A DNA stretch of 64,000 nucleotides, taken from contig NC_057838.1 of the NCBI RefSeq assembly GCF_910594005.1, forward strand, positions 33,286,001-33,350,000. The letters are read 5' to 3'. Shown here piece after piece: positions 1 through 11,301 of this stretch. The stretch comes from Cervus elaphus. Its lineage: Eukaryota; Chordata; Mammalia; Artiodactyla; Cervidae. The first letter of the stretch is position 1; each line of letters begins with the position of its first letter. The notes below the pieces were generated by a model. That model worked only from the letters and a program-made list of their open reading frames with translations, did not search any database and was not told where the DNA came from. Made by a program: the position numbers and the translations under genes.

Positions 1-669
1 CATTAGATCCCATTTGTTTGAAAGAAATCAAAGAGGACACAAACAGATGGAGAAACATACCGTGTTCATGGATTGGAAGAATCAATATTGTCAAAATGGC
101 TATTCTACCCAAAGCAATCTATAGATTCAATGCAATCCCTATCAAGCTACCAACGGTATTTTTCACAGAACTAGACCAAAGAATTTCACAATTTGTATGG
201 AAATACAAAAAACCTCGAATAACCAAAGTAATCTTGAAAAAGAAGAATGGAACTGGAGGAATCAACCTGCCTGACTTCAGACTCTACTACAAAGCCACAG
301 TCATCAAGACAGTGTGGTACTGGCACAAAGACAGAAATATAGACCAATGGAACAGAATAGAAAGCCCAGAGATAAATCCACGAACCTATGGACACCTTAT
401 CTTTGACAAAGGAGGCAAGGATATACAATGGAAAAAAGACAACCTCTTTAACAAGTGGTGCTGGGAAAACTGGTCAACCACTTGCAAAAGAATGAAACTA
501 GAACACTTTCTAACACCATACACAAAAATAAACTCAAAATGGATTAAAGATCTAAATGTAAGACCAGAAACTATAAAACTCCTAGAGGAGAACATAGGCA
601 AAACACTCTCTGACATAAATCACAGCAAGATCCTCTATGACCCACCTCCCAGAATATTGGAAATAGAAG
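1..669 (+). mobile_element. L1 ORF2 fragment, ends abruptly inside ORF2
   Basis: This piece is nearly identical to 12945-13595 of the full-length L1 in the same window. It covers the post-RT part of ORF2 (MKEIKEDTNRWRNIPCSWIG onward to PPPRILEI) and its frame is unbroken over its whole length. Homology ends near 668 (shared GGAAATA-AAGCA) and unrelated sequence begins. No L1 3'UTR or poly-A follows. An L1 piece lacking its 3' end is not a simple 5'-truncated insertion. It fits the inverted half of a minus-strand insertion or a later rearrangement. The left side is off the window. Confidence 0.93.
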
Positions 670-719
670 CATATATTTCTTTTTTAAAGGATGCAGAAGA
701 AGAAACCAATGTCGTTTAA

Positions 720-1904
720 AAAGTTGTAATAATTTCTATCACAGTATTACTTTATAGCAAACGTTTTTAAACTTAAGGCTTAATGACTCTTTTCTTAAAC
801 ACCATTTTTAGCTTTACATTACTCCCACACTTCATTAATGCCAATTTGATTTTTTTCCTTTTTGTGCTAAACAACTCTCTAGCTCAGCATCGTCTTCTAT
901 GACATGCATTATTCAGGCACTGCACCAAATTAGAGAAAGTGGATATTCCTAAACCTGATTACATGGTGTAAAAATAAAGGCCTTACTATTGACTCTGGGA
1001 ACTATGTGAACAAATTAAACATGGATTAGTAGTTCAGGGGGAAATGGTAGCCACAGTTAGGGCTTAATAAGGTGATGCATGGAGTTCATTAGCATGGAAT
1101 GGAATTTATCAGAAGAAGTTCTCAGAATATTATTAATTAAACCCCCATCATATAGATGCATTCGATTAATAGTATCCCATTCTGAGTTTAAACATCAACA
1201 TTAATTAACCCCATAATTGATACATTTCCCAGCCATGTGAGAACATTAGTCACATTAATCAAAAAAGATCACAATATTAATGAAAATAAATTGAGTAGCA
1301 AATGGAAAAGAGACAATGTCATCCTTCATCCCATCCTATTTTAATTCATTTTTATAAATGGCATTGGGAAAAAATGCTGGGTATACTATATTAGAGAGGA
1401 AATCTTTTTTTAATTGAGAAATACATGGGGTTTTTTTTTTCTGTTTTGCCACTAGTATAATGCATTTCAGCAAGGTACTATAGCTCTCTGCACCTGTTTC
1501 TACATCTCTAAAATAATCATACTTGAAAGATCATCTCTAGTTTCTCTTACATCTCTGAATTCTAACTAAGCACTACCCAGCTCATGTTTCACTTATATAT
1601 ACATACCTATGCATATGTATTTTTGCATATGTATGGGATACTTTTGTAGATTTATACAGGAGTCAGCCAGTTTTTCCTGTAAAGGACCATATAGTAAATA
1701 TCTGAGACTTTTTAGGTCATATAATCTCTGTTGCAACTATTCAACAGACACACTGTAGCATGAAAGCAGCCAAAGATAACATGTAAATGAAGGAGCTTAC
1801 CTATGTTCAAAGAAAACTTAATTTATGCACACAGAAATCTGAATTTTATATAACTTTCATGTGTTATAAAGTATTCTTTTGTTTTTCAACCATTTAAAAG
1901 TGTA
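720..1904. other. AT-rich unique sequence
   Basis: No coding region, RNA gene or young repeat recognised. Several short A/T runs. Confidence 0.5.
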
Positions 1905-2105
1905 TATATGTTTATGCATATATATATGGAATCTAGAAAGATGGTATAGATGATCTTATTTACAAAACAAAAATAGAGAGACATAGAGAACAAATATACG
2001 GACATCAATGGAGGAAAGGAGGGTGGGCGAAACTGGGAGATTTGGTTTGGTATATATATACTATTGATACTATGTGTAAAATAGGTAACTAATGAGAAAC
2101 TGCTG
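1905..2105 (+). mobile_element. L1 3'UTR fragment
   Basis: It begins with the phrase that closes ORF2 and opens the 3'UTR in the full-length element (ATATATGGAATCTAGAAAGA, compare 14391-14411). It continues through the diverged UTR to AACTGCTGTTTACTG, where the tail is lost. It is older than the L1 at 7254. Confidence 0.7.
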
Positions 2106-2179
2106 TTTACTGTCATAAAGAGGGTCACAAATCTAGCCTACCAAGTGCTTTTGTAGAATTTGCAAACTAAGACTGGTTT

Positions 2180-2348
2180 GTACACTTTTATTTTTTTAAT
2201 GTTTAACTAAACATCTTGTATTGGTATATAGTTGCTTTACAATGCTGTTAGTTTCCGCTTTACAGCTAAGTGAATCAGCTATAAATACACATCTATCCCC
2301 TCTTCTCGTATTACCTTCCCACTTGGGTCACTGCAGAGCACTGAGCAG
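2180..2348 (-). mobile_element. L1 3' end, minus orientation
   Basis: Reads as the complement of the common cetartiodactyl L1 tail (TTGGTATATAGTTGCTTTAC in plus orientation). It is cut on the right by the SINE at 2349. Confidence 0.7.
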
Positions 2349-2570
2349 GCTTCCCTTCCCTGCTGGCTCAGACAGTGAAGAATCTGCCTGCAATGCAGGA
2401 GACCTGGGGTCGGTCCCTGGGTTGGGAAGGTCCCCTGGAGAAGGAAATGGCAATCCGCTCTGGTATTCTTGCTTGGGAAATCCTGTGGACGGAGGAGCCT
2501 GGCAGACTACGGTCCATGGGATCACAAAGAGTCAAACACAGCTGAGCGATTAACACTTTCACTTCACTTT
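2349..2570 (+). mobile_element. Bov-tA SINE
   Basis: tRNA-derived head with B-box-like GGTCGGTCCCTGGG, then the BovB-like body ending GAGTCAAACACAGCTGAGCG and a TTTCACTTCACTTT tail. Diverged but almost full length. It lies at the edge of the L1 tail at 2180-2348. Confidence 0.9.
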
Positions 2571-3636
2571 ATGCTAGTAGTATAAGCAGCACATACACAT
2601 GAATACACCTATCTGTTCAAGTAGATAATTCTGTCTCAAATAATTCATGCAGCCACAACAAGGTCACTTGCAACGTGTAGATGAGACACAAGACCACTTC
2701 CACAAAAATAACAACTATCTCTTTGTGTTTTCACACTGTTGTAAATTGAACGACTGGATCCAACTCTTCACCCTCCACATAGACTCACACTGTGTGTTTC
2801 CATCCCTAAAGCTGGGGTGTATTTTTTTTACCCTTGGACTTTGGGCTCAGCCCTGTGTCTTGCTTTAGGTGACAAGACATCTGTAAATGTGATGGAAATA
2901 GAGACTTGAAATGCACATGTGTAGTTCAGCTTGATCTCTTATGCCATCGCGTTCTCTTCCCATCAGTATGGGAAGAAAATTCCCCAGCTGGCTCAAACAT
3001 TCCCCAAAGAGGATGACACACAGGAAAAGATCAAATCCTGCAGGCTTCTATGTGAAGCAAGGCATCCAACACCACCCAACCACAGATCTGTGAAAATACA
3101 CTGCTTGTGGAGAATGGACTCTAAAAATGAGCTTCAGTAGAAGGAGGGAGGGAGGGGGAAATGACCAACGTTGCCTCTTTCTTGGATAATCAGCATTCTC
3201 TCCTCAGGCAGTTAACTTCTGTACTAGGCTGATGAGGTCATCTGATTCCCCAATGTACCTCAAGGAGACAGAGCTCACACACTGCGGGGTCACGTCTCCT
3301 TCAACCTCAGGAGTGGAAACGAGGAGCTGAAAAATTGAAAGTGTGTGGCAAATAGGCCTGACTATGTGGAGGGAGCCGGAGAGGAGAACCCAGAACTCCC
3401 AGGTAAGTGACATCTTGTCCCAGAGAGATGTCTCAGCTGGCCTGGACCAATAAACCCACCATAGTTTCCATCTCCATCAATGCCTGTCAACTCAAACCTC
3501 AGATATGCCCACAGTTTCACTTCAAAACCCTCAAAGCTGACATCTGCAGGACCCAACGTGGACAGGTCTTTAATAAATACACAATCTTACCTATGAATTT
3601 GCCTATGAATTTGGTCCTGGCTTTTAGACTTTTTAA
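2571..3636. other. no gene recognised
   Basis: Unique sequence with short open frames only. Nothing beyond chance was seen. Confidence 0.5.
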
Positions 3637-3752
3637 GAGAGAGAGAAAGGGAAAGAGAGAAAGAGCAAGGGGAAGGAATGAAGGAGGGAGGGAGAGGGGG
3701 AAAAGAGACAGAGGAGGAAAGAGGAAGGGTGGGAGGGAGGGAGAAGGAGAAT
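3637..3752 (+). repeat. purine-rich (GA)n-type low-complexity tract
   Basis: About 115 bases almost purely A and G, of mixed GAGA, GGAA and GGGAGG units. The apparent Lys/Arg/Gly-rich open frame across it is a composition artefact. Confidence 0.9.
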
Positions 3753-5095
3753 ATTCAACAGATCAGATGTATGTTCTGCAAAGCCAGAAATACATATTAT
3801 CTGGTGCTTTACACAGTCTTCTGACCACTGGCCTAGTCAATGAACAACCCACACCCTTGTAGACCTAGATAATCCCTAGAGGATTTGCTAGACAATGTTT
3901 ATGAAAGAAAGCCATCTTCTTTTTGGTGGATTTTCAAGTTTTGGATAATTTCCTTGACACTATCTTCCATTGTCCTACCAGAACAGCTGTGAGTGTCAGT
4001 TTAGCTAATAAAGCAGTTAGTAACCTCTAGAAGGCCATGCATGTATAAAGTGGTGTCACGCCTTCAGTGAAAGGTTGATGGTTTTCAGAAGTAATCCTTC
4101 AGGGTCTGACAAGGTTGCCCAAGGTTGACTCTCCAAAGATAACTAGAATCTGGAAGCAAGATGTGTTCGCCTCCATGGGGAGTTTCAATCCCATTCTCAT
4201 AAATGAGGAAAACTACACTTCCGTCCTTCAGGACTGGCTCATAAATCATTAAGAATATTGGACCTTTGACTGAATTTTTACTTCTTTTTTTTTTAAACTA
4301 CTCAACTGCTTTCAACACAACAGCACTGTCCTGCCTCCCCCACAGCCCAATTACAATGTATCATAACCACCCTGGTATATTAAACTTTTATTCATGTAGA
4401 CCAAGACTTTCTGAAACTATTAATATGTTTTCTAAAAAATGAGGGTGATTAATAAAATTAAGCAACTCTTTCTGGTTGCCTGCTCCAAAAGAAAACTCCT
4501 ACTGATAATATATGAAAATCCATTCCAGCTTTCTGAAATACACCATTTATCTCCATTAGTTCATTTACTGGTATCTATTGACCTCCCACTGGGTATGAAA
4601 CATCCTGCCACATATTTTTGCAGATGGAAAAGTAAGAAGATTTCATCCATGTCCCTGAGAAGATTAAAATCTATTTAGAGAAATGCAGAGCATATAGCCA
4701 CAAGGGCAAACCCAAGAAATGCAAAATCCAAAGGCTGGTAGCATCCACGGCGTGATGTCCTCGTGTTTGGACTCAGAATAGTGTAAGTGTAAAATTCCAG
4801 GAAGTAGTCAAAGAGAGGTTGCCTGTTTTATAAGAATCTTCACAAACATTTGGTACTATTATGAAAAACCCAAGTATTTCACATAGAGAGGTGGCATGGG
4901 TTTTCTTGGGAAGGTCCGATGCACTGACAGACCTGGATCCTCATTGTCATGGGGCAACAATCAACGTGATAGATTCTTCCTTCTCAGAGGGTGAATGAGA
5001 AGAACAGAAACATGGGAGCTTGTTAGAAATAGGAACTCTCAGCCCTCTCCCCCCATCCCAAAACTACAGCCCCACAGACAAACTATACCCCCAAG
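3753..5095. other. no gene recognised
   Basis: Unique AT-rich sequence with no recognised element. Confidence 0.5.
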
Positions 5096-5696
5096 CACAG
5101 GAAAGTGTTAAGAAACACCGAGCTATAGCTGCATTATTTACAACATTCAGGACAAGGAAGCAATGCAAACGTCCCTTAGCAGAGGAATGGATAAAGAAGA
5201 TGTGGTACATATATACAATGGAATAAATAAATATATACTCAGATATGAAAAAAAAAAAGAATGAAATAATGCCATCTGCAGCAAGATGGATAGACCTAGA
5301 GATTGTCATATTGAGTGAACTAAGTCAGTAAGAGAAAGACAAATACCATATGATGTTGTTTATTTGTGGACTCAAAAAAAGAGGTTTAAACTTATCTACA
5401 AAATAGAAGCAGAGTCACAAATGTAGAGAACAAACTTATGGTTACTGGAGGAAAGAGTGGGAGGGATAAATTGGGATACTGGGATTAATATATATCCACT
5501 ACTATGTATAAAGTAGACAACTAATGGGAACCTGCTGCGTAGCACAGGGAACCCTACTCAATACTCTAATAGCCTACGTGAGAAAAGAATCTAAAACACA
5601 GTAGGTATGTGAACACGGATAACTGATTCACTTTGCTATACAGTGGAAATTACATTGTAAATCAATTCTACTCCAATAATAATTTTTAAAAAAAGA
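5096..5696 (+). mobile_element. 5'-truncated L1, ORF2 C-terminus and 3'UTR
   Basis: It starts within the ORF2 C-terminal region: IAALFTTFRT...WIKKMWYIYTME parallels FIAALFIIART...WIRKLWYIYTME of the full-length L1. It runs through the 3'UTR (GGAACCTGCTGCGTAGCACA) to the A-rich tail AATAATTTTTAAAAAAAG. It is frameshifted and older than the L1 at 7254. Confidence 0.88.
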
Positions 5697-6158
5697 GGAA
5701 GCACTGAGCTAGACCTGGCCAAGGTCAGTAGATAGATGTACTTTCTAGCTGCTCTAGTCTTCACTCCTCTATTTTCCCTCACATCTGGTCTTCACTTATT
5801 TATATTACCTGCCTACCCCAGATAAATATTCCAGTTTTCAGCCCTAATCCACACCCCTTGGTCTACCAAGCAAAGTCTTCCAGAACTGCATTTCAAAACC
5901 TGCCCTCATTGCTTCCTAGCCCATACTTTCTATTCCACTCTCACTCTCTAATACATCTGTCTTCCAGTCACTTTGCCCATCATTTCTTTCACCTTAAACA
6001 CCCTCCTCTGAGGGCACCAGGCGTGACACAGAGCAGGAATTTGGTAAGTGGTTGTTTTGTTCATCCATTTACTTATTCACATTTGAAGGCATGTTCATAG
6101 ACACAGTTCTCATTCCTAATTAATGGGATTCTTCTAAGGTCAATTTCACTCATATCTG
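5697..6158. other. no gene recognised
   Basis: Unique pyrimidine-rich sequence with nothing recognised. Confidence 0.4.
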
Positions 6159-6269
6159 TGGGCTTCCTGGTGGCTCAGATGGTAAAGAATCTGCCTGCAA
6201 TGCAGGAGACCGGGGTTTGATCCCTGGGTTGGGAAGATCCCCTCAAGAAGGGAATGGCAACCCACCCTA
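6159..6269 (+). mobile_element. Bov-tA SINE, 5' half
   Basis: The tRNA-like head (GGCTTCCTGGTGGCTCAGAT to TTGATCCCTGGGTTGGGAAG) and part of the body. Truncated at CCCACCCTAG. Confidence 0.9.
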
Positions 6270-7238
6270 GCATTTGTACCCCTAGCCCCCAGAAAAGAGC
6301 CAGGCATATAGTAGGCATTCAGTGATGAAATTACAAACGTAGAAACAAATACACCAGTAAGTGAAGGAATGTCATATTAAAGCCAGAACTTCAGGCCACA
6401 AATATTTATTACCCATCAGGTACTGTGCTAGACCCTGAGGGTGTAAGGTAAATAAGATATTGTCCCTATTCTCAGTGAGTTCTCAGTACATCCGAAGAGC
6501 CTAACAAATAAGCCATAATTGCAACACAAGGGACTCTGAGCAATAAGAGAAGAGTAGCTATAATCTATTGCTTTAATAATGCTGCATAACAAACAACCAC
6601 AAAACCTCAGTGGCACGTTACAATTACTACCTATTGTTCATGAATCCAGGGTGATCAGCTAGGCAGCTTTGTTATTCTTGGCTGGACTTAATTATAGACT
6701 GAGTTGACTGGAGGTCAGATGCTCTTGGCTAGAATGACTGGCTCATAAAACCATTTTCCCAGGAAAAGAATCTAGTTTTGCACCAACGAAGACATCTGTC
6801 TTGTGCCGTGACATTGTTTCGCAATATATGAACTATCACCCCTGCCGTGTATGTTCACCTGGCAACACTTCTGGGTGATGCCCTTGGCTTTGAACCCTAG
6901 AACAGGCTGCAGACACGGCATGAGATTGTTTGAAAGATGTGGTTCGGTGCTATGCTGGACTTCATGAGACTTGCGCCAACTGGAGCTGACCTTCAAAGGA
7001 ATTAGTAGAAATGTGGCGAAAACTTATCATTTCATTGTGGAATGACTCAGAACCAACAGAAACACTCAATAGCTTTGTCAAGTCTGTCTTTATACCATGT
7101 CTGCTAACAGATCATTGGCCAAAGAAAGTCACATGATAAATCCAGAAGCAAAGGATAAGCAAATAGAACACCTTTGTGATGGGAGTGATAGGAGTAAAGT
7201 AGGATAATTAAATAGTTTAAAAATCCCACCAGGGGATT
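6270..7238. other. unique sequence with an L2/MIR-like trace
   Basis: Near 6390-6480 the text AAATATTTATTACCCATCAG ... TGTGCTAGACCCTGAGG resembles the ancient L2/MIR 'tissue of gene deserts' type repeat. No gene recognised in the remainder. Confidence 0.4.
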
Positions 7239-7253
7239 AAAGAGAGAAGGGGG
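7239..7253 (+). repeat. 5' target-site duplication of the full-length L1
   Basis: AAAGAGAGAAGGGGG, identical to 14729-14743. The preceding TT makes the insertion point TT|AAAG, close to the L1 endonuclease target TT|AAAA. Confidence 0.95.
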
Positions 7254-9609
7254 CGGGGAGGAGCCAAGATGGCGGAGGAGTAGGATGGGGAGACCACTTT
7301 CTCTCCTACAAATTCATCAAAAGAATAACTGAACGCAGAGCAAACTTCGCAAAACAACTTCTGATCGCTAGCTGAGGTCATCAGGCGCCCAGAAAAGCAG
7401 CCCATTGTCTTCGAAAGGAGGTAGGACAAAATATAAAAGATTAAAAGTGAGACAAAAGAGCTAAGGACGGAGATCCGTCCCGGGAAGGGAATCTTAGGCG
7501 GCATTGCTTGGAGTAGGGTCCGGGCCTGAGAGCCCTGAGGGCAATCGGAGGGAGCTTCTGTGAGTTGCCAACTTGAACTGTGGGAGACCAAAGGAGAGAG
7601 AGTAAATTAACCGGCCGGAACACACTGCCGGCTGTTCGCAGAACAAAGAGACCGAGAAAATCCAGAGAAGAGCTCGCAGGCTGCGGACCGGCCCAGCCCC
7701 GCCGGAGGCAGGAGGCAGGGGGGAGGGGAAGGTCGCGGCGAGACACAGGGCGCAGGCACCCGACCGGCGCAGGCGGGGACTGGGGCTGGGGACGCGGAGG
7801 GCAGAAGGCGCGCGCACCCGCCTGGCGCCAGCGGAAACTGAGACTGGATCCGCGGAAGGGAGTGAGTGCGCCACACCTGGGGATAGTGCGCCCATCAAGC
7901 CCCTCGCTGCCTGGACCGCTCTGACGGGGAAGGCACAGAGAGCAGGCGCAGCTTCTCCTTCCGCGCTTTTGTGGAACACCCGAGGGCTGGAACCTCGCGC
8001 AGCGCGGGCCGCGCTCCATATAGAACAGCCGGGAGCCTGAGCAGCGCAGACGGAGAAAGCGGCGTCAGCCCCTCCCGGCAGCGCCAGCCCGTCCCCGCGG
8101 CGCAAGCCCCTCCCTGCAGTGCAAGCCCCTCCCTGCCCCACAGAGCGACGGAACTAGCTACCTGAATAAGAGTCCACCTCCGCCCGCCTGTGTCAGGGAG
8201 GAAATGAGGCTCTGAAGAGACCGGCAGACAGGAGCCAAATAAACAAAGGGAACCGCCTCAGAAGGGACTGTTGCAACAGATTAAAATCCCTCTAGAAAAC
8301 ACCGACTATACCGGAAGGGGCCTGTAGATATCGAGAAGTGTAAGCTGGAACGAGGAGCTATCTGAAACTGAGCCGAACCCACACTGACCGCAACAGCTCC
8401 AGAGAAACTCCTAGATATAATTTTACTTTTTACTATTTTTTTTTCTTTTTTATTATTTTTTCTTTTTTTATTTTTTCTTTTTTATTTTTTCTCTTTTATT
8501 TTCCTTTAAAATCCCCTATTACTCCCCCGTTACTCCTTAACTTTCATTTCCATAGATTTTTACGATTTTTTTTAATTAGGGGAAAAAAAAATTTTTTTTT
8601 CTTTCTTTTTTTCTTTTTTTTCTTTTTCTTTTTTTTTTTTTCTTCTTCTTCTTTTGTCTTTCCTTTTTCTCTTCTATTTTCTATTTTTCTTTTTCTCTTA
8701 TTTCTTTTAAAGTCCTCTAGTACTCCTCTACTACTCCTTAATTTTCATTTTCAATACACTATAACCTTACAAAAAAAAAAAGAGAAGCCCTATTTTTAAA
8801 CCGAAGATTATTCTCTCCCAATCTTGACTCTCTGTTTTCTACCTCAGAACACCTCTATTTCCTCCTTTCCCCTTCTCTTCCCAATCCAATTCTGTGAATC
8901 TTTGTAGGTGACTGGGCTACGGAGAACACTCTGGGAACAGACAGCTGTGTAGATCTGTCTCTCTCCTCTTGAGTCCCCCTTTTTCTCTTCCTGCTCATCT
9001 CTATCTCCCTCCTCCCTCTCCTCTTCTTCATGTAACTCTGTGAACCTCTCTGGGTGTCACTAACGGGGGAGAATCTTTTCGCCATTAACCTAGAAGTTTT
9101 CTTATCAGTGCTGTATAGTTGGAGAAGTCCTGAGACTACAGGAAGAATAAAACTGAAATCCAGAGGCAGGAGACTTAAGCCCAAAACCTGAGAACACCAG
9201 AAAACTCCTGACTACATGGAACTTTAAGTAATAAGTGACTGTCCAAAAGCCTCCATACCTACACTGAAACCAACCACCACCCAAGAGCCAATAAGTTTTA
9301 GAGCAAGACATACCACGCAAATTCTCCAGCAACACAGGAACATAGCCATGAACGTCAACATACAGGTGGCCCAAGGACACACCTAACACATAGACCCATC
9401 TCAAAACTCATTACTGGGCACTCCATTGCTCTCCAAAGAGAAGAAATCAAATTGCACGCACCAGTACACTGACGCAAGCTTCCCTAACCTGGAAACCTTG
9501 ACAAGCCAATCGTCTAACCCCACCCACTGGGTTAATCCTCCACAATAAAAAGGAACCACAGACCTCCAGAATACAGAAAGCCCACTCCAGACACAGCAAT
9601 CTAAACAAG
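7254..9609 (+). promoter_or_regulatory. L1 5'UTR / internal promoter
   Basis: A YY1-type site CAAGATGGCGG lies at 7265-7275, as in mammalian L1 promoters where it positions transcription start. Positions 7480-8160 are strongly CpG- and GC-rich, unlike the AT-rich surroundings. They are followed by a T/C tract of roughly 300 bases (8420-8720). Long open frames on both strands in the GC-rich part reflect composition and lack L1 or host homology. Confidence 0.85.
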
Positions 9610-10536
9610 ATGAAAAGGCAAAGAAATACCCAACAGGTAAAGGAACATGAAAAATGCCCATCAAGTCAAACAAAAGAGGAGGAGATAGGGAATCTACCTG
9701 AAAAAGAATTTAGAATAATGATAATAAAAATGATCCAAAATCTTGAAAACAAAATGGAGTTACAGATAAATAGCCTGGAGACAAAGATTGAAAAGATACA
9801 AGAAATGTTTAATAAAGACCTAGAAGAAATAAAAAAGAGTCAATTAAAAATGAATAATGCAATGAATGAGATCAAAAACACTTTGGAGGGAACCAAGAGT
9901 AGACTAACGGAAGCAGAAGATAGGATAAGTGAGATAGAAGATAAAATGGTGGAAATAAATGAAGCAGAGAGGAAAAAAGAAAAAAGGATCAAAAGAAATG
10001 AGGACAACCTCAGGGACCTCTGGGACACTGTGAAACGCCCCAACATTCGAATCATAGGAGTTCCAGAAGAAGAAGACAAAAAGAAAGGCCATGAGAAAAT
10101 ACTCAAGGAGATAATAGCTGAAAACTTCCCTAAAATGGGGAAGGAAATAGCCACCCAAGTCCAAGAAGCCCAGAGAGTCCCAAACAGGATAAACCCAAGG
10201 CGAAACACCCCAAGACACATATTAATCAAATTAACAAAGATCAAACACAAAGAACAAATATTAAAAGCAACAAGGGAGAAACAACAAATAACACACAAAG
10301 GGATCCCCATAAGGATAACAGCTGATCTATCAATAGAAACCCTCCAGGCCAGAAGGGAATGGCAGGACGTACTGAAAGTAATGAAAGAGAATAACCTACA
10401 ACCTAGATTACTGTATCCAGCAAGGATCTCATTCAGATATGAAGGAGAATTCAAAAGCTTTACAGATAAGCAAAAGCTGAGAGAATTCAGCACCACCAAA
10501 CCAGCTCTACAACAAATGCTAAAGGATCTGCTCTAG
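9610..10536 (+). CDS. L1 ORF1 protein, intact, 308 aa
   Basis: The RNA-binding chaperone of L1, which coats the element RNA as trimers in cytoplasmic particles. Roughly residues 35-145 are a charged coiled coil (heptads such as LETKIEKIQEMFNKDLEEI). An RRM-like domain follows from about 150 (RPNIRIIGVPEEE), and the C-terminal domain includes REWQDVLKVMKE and YPARISFRYEG. Its length and ending (ALQQMLKDLL) are typical. The start MKRQRNTQQV is the first ATG of the open frame. No lesion was found. It is separated by 51 bases from ORF2, as in other L1s where ORF2 is translated by reinitiation. Confidence 0.94.
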   Translation: MKRQRNTQQVKEHEKCPSSQTKEEEIGNLPEKEFRIMIIKMIQNLENKMELQINSLETKIEKIQEMFNKDLEEIKKSQLKMNNAMNEIKNTLEGTKSRLTEAEDRISEIEDKMVEINEAERKKEKRIKRNEDNLRDLWDTVKRPNIRIIGVPEEEDKKKGHEKILKEIIAENFPKMGKEIATQVQEAQRVPNRINPRRNTPRHILIKLTKIKHKEQILKATREKQQITHKGIPIRITADLSIETLQARREWQDVLKVMKENNLQPRLLYPARISFRYEGEFKSFTDKQKLREFSTTKPALQQMLKDLL

Positions 10537-10587
10537 ATAGGAAATGCAGAAAGGTTGTATAAACGTGAACCCAGAACAACAAAGTAA

Positions 10588-11301
10588 ATGGCAACGGGAC
10601 CACACCTATCAATAATTACCCTAAATGTAAATGGGTTGAATGCCCCAACCAAAAGACAAAGATTGGCTGAATGGATACAAAAACAAGACCCCTATATATG
10701 CTGTCTACAAGAGACCCACCTCAAAGCAAGAGACACATACAGACTAAAAGTGAAGGGCTGGAAAAAAATATTTCATGCAAACGGAGACCAAAAGAAAGCA
10801 GGAGTCGCAATACTCATATCAGATAAAATAGACTTTCAAATAAAGGATGTGAAAAGAGACAAAGAAGGACACTATATAATGATCAAAGGATCAATCCAAG
10901 AAGAAGATACAACAATTATAAATATATATGCACCCAACATAGGAGCACCGCAATATGTACAGCAAACACTAACGAGTATGAAAGAGGAAATTGATAGTAA
11001 CACAATAATAGTGGGAGACTTTAATACCCCACTCACAACTATGGATAGATCAACTAAACAGAAAATTAACAAGGAAACACAAACCTTAAATGACACAATG
11101 GACCAGCTAGACCTAATTGATATCTATAGGACATTTCACCCCAAAACAATCAACTTCACCTTTTTCTCAAGTGCACACGGAACCTTCTCCAGAATAGATC
11201 ACATCCTGGGCCATAAATCTGGTCTTGGAAAATTCAAAAAAATTGAAATCATTCCAGTCATCTTTTCTGACCACAGTGCAGTAAGATTAGATCTCAATTA
11301 G
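10588..11301 (+). pseudogene. L1 ORF2 part 1: endonuclease domain, ends at in-frame TAG (237 aa)
   Basis: Apurinic-endonuclease-like domain that nicks target DNA for reverse transcription. The visible catalytic signatures are complete: NVNGLN near residue 14, QETH near 43, YAPN, GDFNTPL near 145, SRIDHIL near 205 and SDHSAV near 230. The frame stops at TAG (11299-11301) straight after VRLDLN, where the endonuclease domain ends and the linker would start. The same frame continues open from 11302 to 13425, so this is a single nonsense change. As read, the element could yield a free endonuclease of 237 residues. Confidence 0.93.

Noticed and set aside
1905..2348. Possible twin-primed L1 from the forward piece 1905-2105 and reversed piece 2180-2348
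   Set aside because: The pieces are in forward-then-reverse order and both are 3'UTR, which does not fit an inverted 5' segment; more likely two insertions.
2221..2553. 110-codon plus-strand frame
   Set aside because: It crosses an L1 tail and a Bov-tA SINE; the translated SINE text recurs in other SINE copies.
3407..3862. Arg/Lys/Glu/Gly-rich 151-codon frame
   Set aside because: Produced by the purine tract at 3637-3752.
7441..8141. Minus-strand open frames of about 190-215 codons in the L1 5'UTR
   Set aside because: They overlap each other in different frames, lie in a CpG-rich promoter and have no L1 or host homology. Stop codons are scarce simply because the DNA is GC-rich.
9840..10499. 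219-codon minus-strand frame
   Set aside because: It is the mirror of L1 ORF1, an antisense shadow of A-rich coding sequence.
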